From: Flavobacteriales bacterium
GTDB taxonomy: Bacteria; Bacteroidota; Bacteroidia; Flavobacteriales_D; Cryomorphaceae
Reading direction: 5' to 3'
NCBI GenBank assembly: GCA_020200995.1
Contig: JAIVHQ010000061.1
Coordinates: 1 to 6,014, forward strand
DNA: 6,014 nt
Position 1 is the first letter of the stretch. Every line of letters starts with the position of its first letter. Below the pieces are notes generated by a model. It made no database searches, was not told where the DNA came from, and saw nothing but the letters and a program-made list of their open reading frames with translations. Shown here one piece after another: positions 6,010 to 6,014 of this stretch. The translations under genes were made by a program, and so were the position numbers.

Positions 6010-6014
6010 CATGC

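Overview
The window looks like chromosomal DNA of a Bacteroidota bacterium, with G+C near one half by eye. The evidence is a DUF5916-type outer-membrane protein end, a lipoprotein whose residues after the lipid cysteine (Cys-Asp-Lys-Asp-Asp) resemble the Bacteroidota surface-export signal, a PorT-like small beta-barrel protein, a YpdA-type flavoprotein of the kind found in bacillithiol-using Bacteroidota, and TAnnTTTG-type -7 promoter elements instead of sigma70-type -10 boxes. I cannot name a genus.

Layout: positions 3-653 (+) are the 3' end of a DUF5916-family gene that begins outside the window. It converges on a long minus-strand gene (971-3133) for a 720-residue secreted protein I do not recognise. 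The 317-base gap between them holds no gene but is full of nested inverted repeats. Continuing along the minus strand come a 209-residue outer-membrane beta-barrel protein (3221-3850), a YpdA-type FAD/NADPH reductase (4051-5052) and a 162-residue lipoprotein (5293-5781). Gaps of 87 to about 240 bases separate these genes. Each upstream gap contains an exact or near-exact -7 element, so the four minus-strand genes look separately transcribed rather than forming an operon.

The lipoprotein gene is bracketed by two diverged direct copies of a roughly 125-base intergenic repeat (5138-5262 and 5887-6009). A possible third, more decayed copy lies inverted in the 654-970 gap. Four of the five genes encode exported or envelope proteins; the exception is the cytoplasmic thiol-redox enzyme. 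Nothing shows that they act in one pathway. I found no RNA genes, transposase, CRISPR array or defence system. The most noteworthy items are the repeat family, the unidentified 720-residue protein, and the valine in the YpdA-type protein where the firmicute enzymes have their redox cysteine.
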